Under the pieces are notes generated by a model. That model was not told where the DNA came from and ran no database searches. It saw only the letters and a list, made by a program, of their open reading frames with translations. 6,058 nucleotides of DNA. Source: Gammaproteobacteria bacterium (lineage in GTDB: Bacteria; Pseudomonadota; Gammaproteobacteria; Enterobacterales; Alteromonadaceae). Positions 5,308-6,058 of this stretch are shown one piece after another (position 1 is the first letter of the stretch; each line of letters starts with the position of its first letter). The stretch is from NCBI GenBank assembly GCA_027484495.1, contig JAIXSW010000514.1, positions 1 through 6,058 of the forward strand. The letters are read 5' to 3'. Made by a program: the position numbers and the translations under genes.

Positions 5308-6058
5308 CGTTGTTAAGTATGCTGATCGCATTAATTGTCGAGCGTCTCGCGGTGCGCGGACGCGCCTGGCAGCTGGTGACTTACCTGCAGCCATACCTGC
5401 GTTTTTGTAGTTCGGGCAGCGTTGGCAGTGTCCGTCAGCAGCCCTATTTTCTGCTAGTGGGCTGGTTGTTGCCGGCAGTGGTCATTGCGCTCCTTATATA
5501 TAGTGTGCAGTTTTGGTTGTTTCAGCTGGTGCTGAATACTGTGGTGCTGCTGTTGTGTATTGGCAGCTGGCACTACCGACAGCAGTACAAGCAATTTTTG
5601 AATGCTTGTCAGCGTGATGATGAACAGGCGGCTTTTCTGTGCATGCAACAAATGCGTCAGGCACAAGGCGCGCCGGAGCTGACTTATGGCCCGCAACTGA
5701 TTTGGCTGAATTTTCGCTATTATGCTGTCGTGTTGTTCTGGTACGCACTGCTCGGCGCTTTTGGCGCCGTAGCCTATGCCTGTCTGCGCCAGTTAGCCGA
5801 ACCTTTGACTTATGACCGCAATATGTCCCAGCCAGCCGACGATTCGCCAACGTCGGTTGCGACAGATCCGGCCGGTTTAGCCGATGAGACTGCGGCTGAA
5901 ACGCTGGCCGCGTCTGCTGACCCTGTAACGGCAGCAAACAGTTGGCGCTTGTTTGCCGATGATCTGCTGCATTGGGCTGACTGGTTGCCGGTGCGCTTGT
6001 TTGGTTTAGGTCTGGCGTTAGTTGGTGATTTCAGCCGCACCAGCGCTGTGTTAATGCA
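5304..6058 (+). CDS. ampE: Membrane protein AmpE, N-terminal part (runs off the right edge)
   Basis: AmpE is an inner-membrane protein encoded after ampD in many gammaproteobacteria, named for a role in beta-lactamase signalling; its biochemical activity is not settled. The gene starts with the ATG at 5304, overlapping the ampD stop by four bases, with AGGAG (5292-5296) seven bases upstream, so translation is coupled. The 251 codons present are open to the window end; the family is about 280 residues. MTLLSMLIALIVERL resembles the AmpE beginning. Hydrophobic segments are at about 50-66 (FLLVGWLLPAVVIALLIY) and 70-90, and again at 141-162. Family landmarks are LIWLNFRYYAVVLFW (132-146) and DWLPVRLFGLGLALVGDF (226-243). 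Between them, residues 163-225 contain an unusual acidic, Ala/Asp/Thr/Ser-rich stretch (about 175-213), which makes this loop longer than in E. coli AmpE. Confidence 0.93.
   Translation, partial: MTLLSMLIALIVERLAVRGRAWQLVTYLQPYLRFCSSGSVGSVRQQPYFLLVGWLLPAVVIALLIYSVQFWLFQLVLNTVVLLLCIGSWHYRQQYKQFLNACQRDDEQAAFLCMQQMRQAQGAPELTYGPQLIWLNFRYYAVVLFWYALLGAFGAVAYACLRQLAEPLTYDRNMSQPADDSPTSVATDPAGLADETAAETLAASADPVTAANSWRLFADDLLHWADWLPVRLFGLGLALVGDFSRTSAVLM

Noticed and set aside
5494..5937. Minus-strand open frames of 147, 80 and 76 codons across ampE
   Set aside because: They are antisense to the ampE frame, which carries family landmarks and is translationally coupled to ampD; composition is Arg/Thr/Gln-rich as in typical shadow frames.

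Overview
The window looks like a chromosomal segment of a gammaproteobacterium. The gene content and order (pilC-pilB-pilA-nadC on one strand, ampD-ampE on the other) are those of the conserved gammaproteobacterial block known in Escherichia coli as hofC-hofB-ppdD-nadC-ampD-ampE. The type IVa pilin, PilB and NadC sequences would fit the Alteromonadales/Rheinheimera-Alishewanella area, but this placement is an impression from the proteins and not a search result. No mobile element, tRNA, rRNA, CRISPR array or phage gene is visible.

Layout. Bases 1-2753 (minus strand) hold the type IV pilus genes: the first 141 codons of pilC (inner-membrane platform protein, running off the left edge), pilB (extension ATPase) and pilA (major-type pilin). 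A rho-independent terminator directly follows pilA, and a sigma-70-like promoter sits in front of pilB, so pilA and pilBC appear to be separate transcription units. Bases 2754-3171 are an AT-rich gene-free stretch. It carries a good sigma-54 promoter match for pilA, a short palindrome and inverted repeat further upstream, and the terminator of nadC. Bases 3172-4623 (minus strand) hold nadC (quinolinate phosphoribosyltransferase, NAD synthesis), preceded by a small membrane-anchored retropepsin-like aspartic protease gene only 24 bases away, so these two are probably co-transcribed. Bases 4624-4686 form a compact divergent promoter region. From 4687 to the right edge, ampD (1,6-anhydro-N-acetylmuramoyl-L-alanine amidase, cell-wall recycling) and ampE (membrane protein) are read on the plus strand with an ATGA overlap.

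How the genes work together. PilA is the pilus subunit, PilB the ATPase that drives its assembly, and PilC the membrane platform on which PilB acts. Separate pilA control by RpoN, probably with the PilS/PilR two-component system, would allow high pilin output without matching amounts of the machinery. AmpD and AmpE act in peptidoglycan recycling and beta-lactamase signalling; NadC is a housekeeping enzyme.

Overall this is an ordinary, well-conserved core region. I see no new multi-gene system. The points worth a second look are the sigma-54 promoter with its long predicted pilA leader, the retropepsin-like gene placed between nadC and ampD, and a low-complexity insertion inside AmpE.
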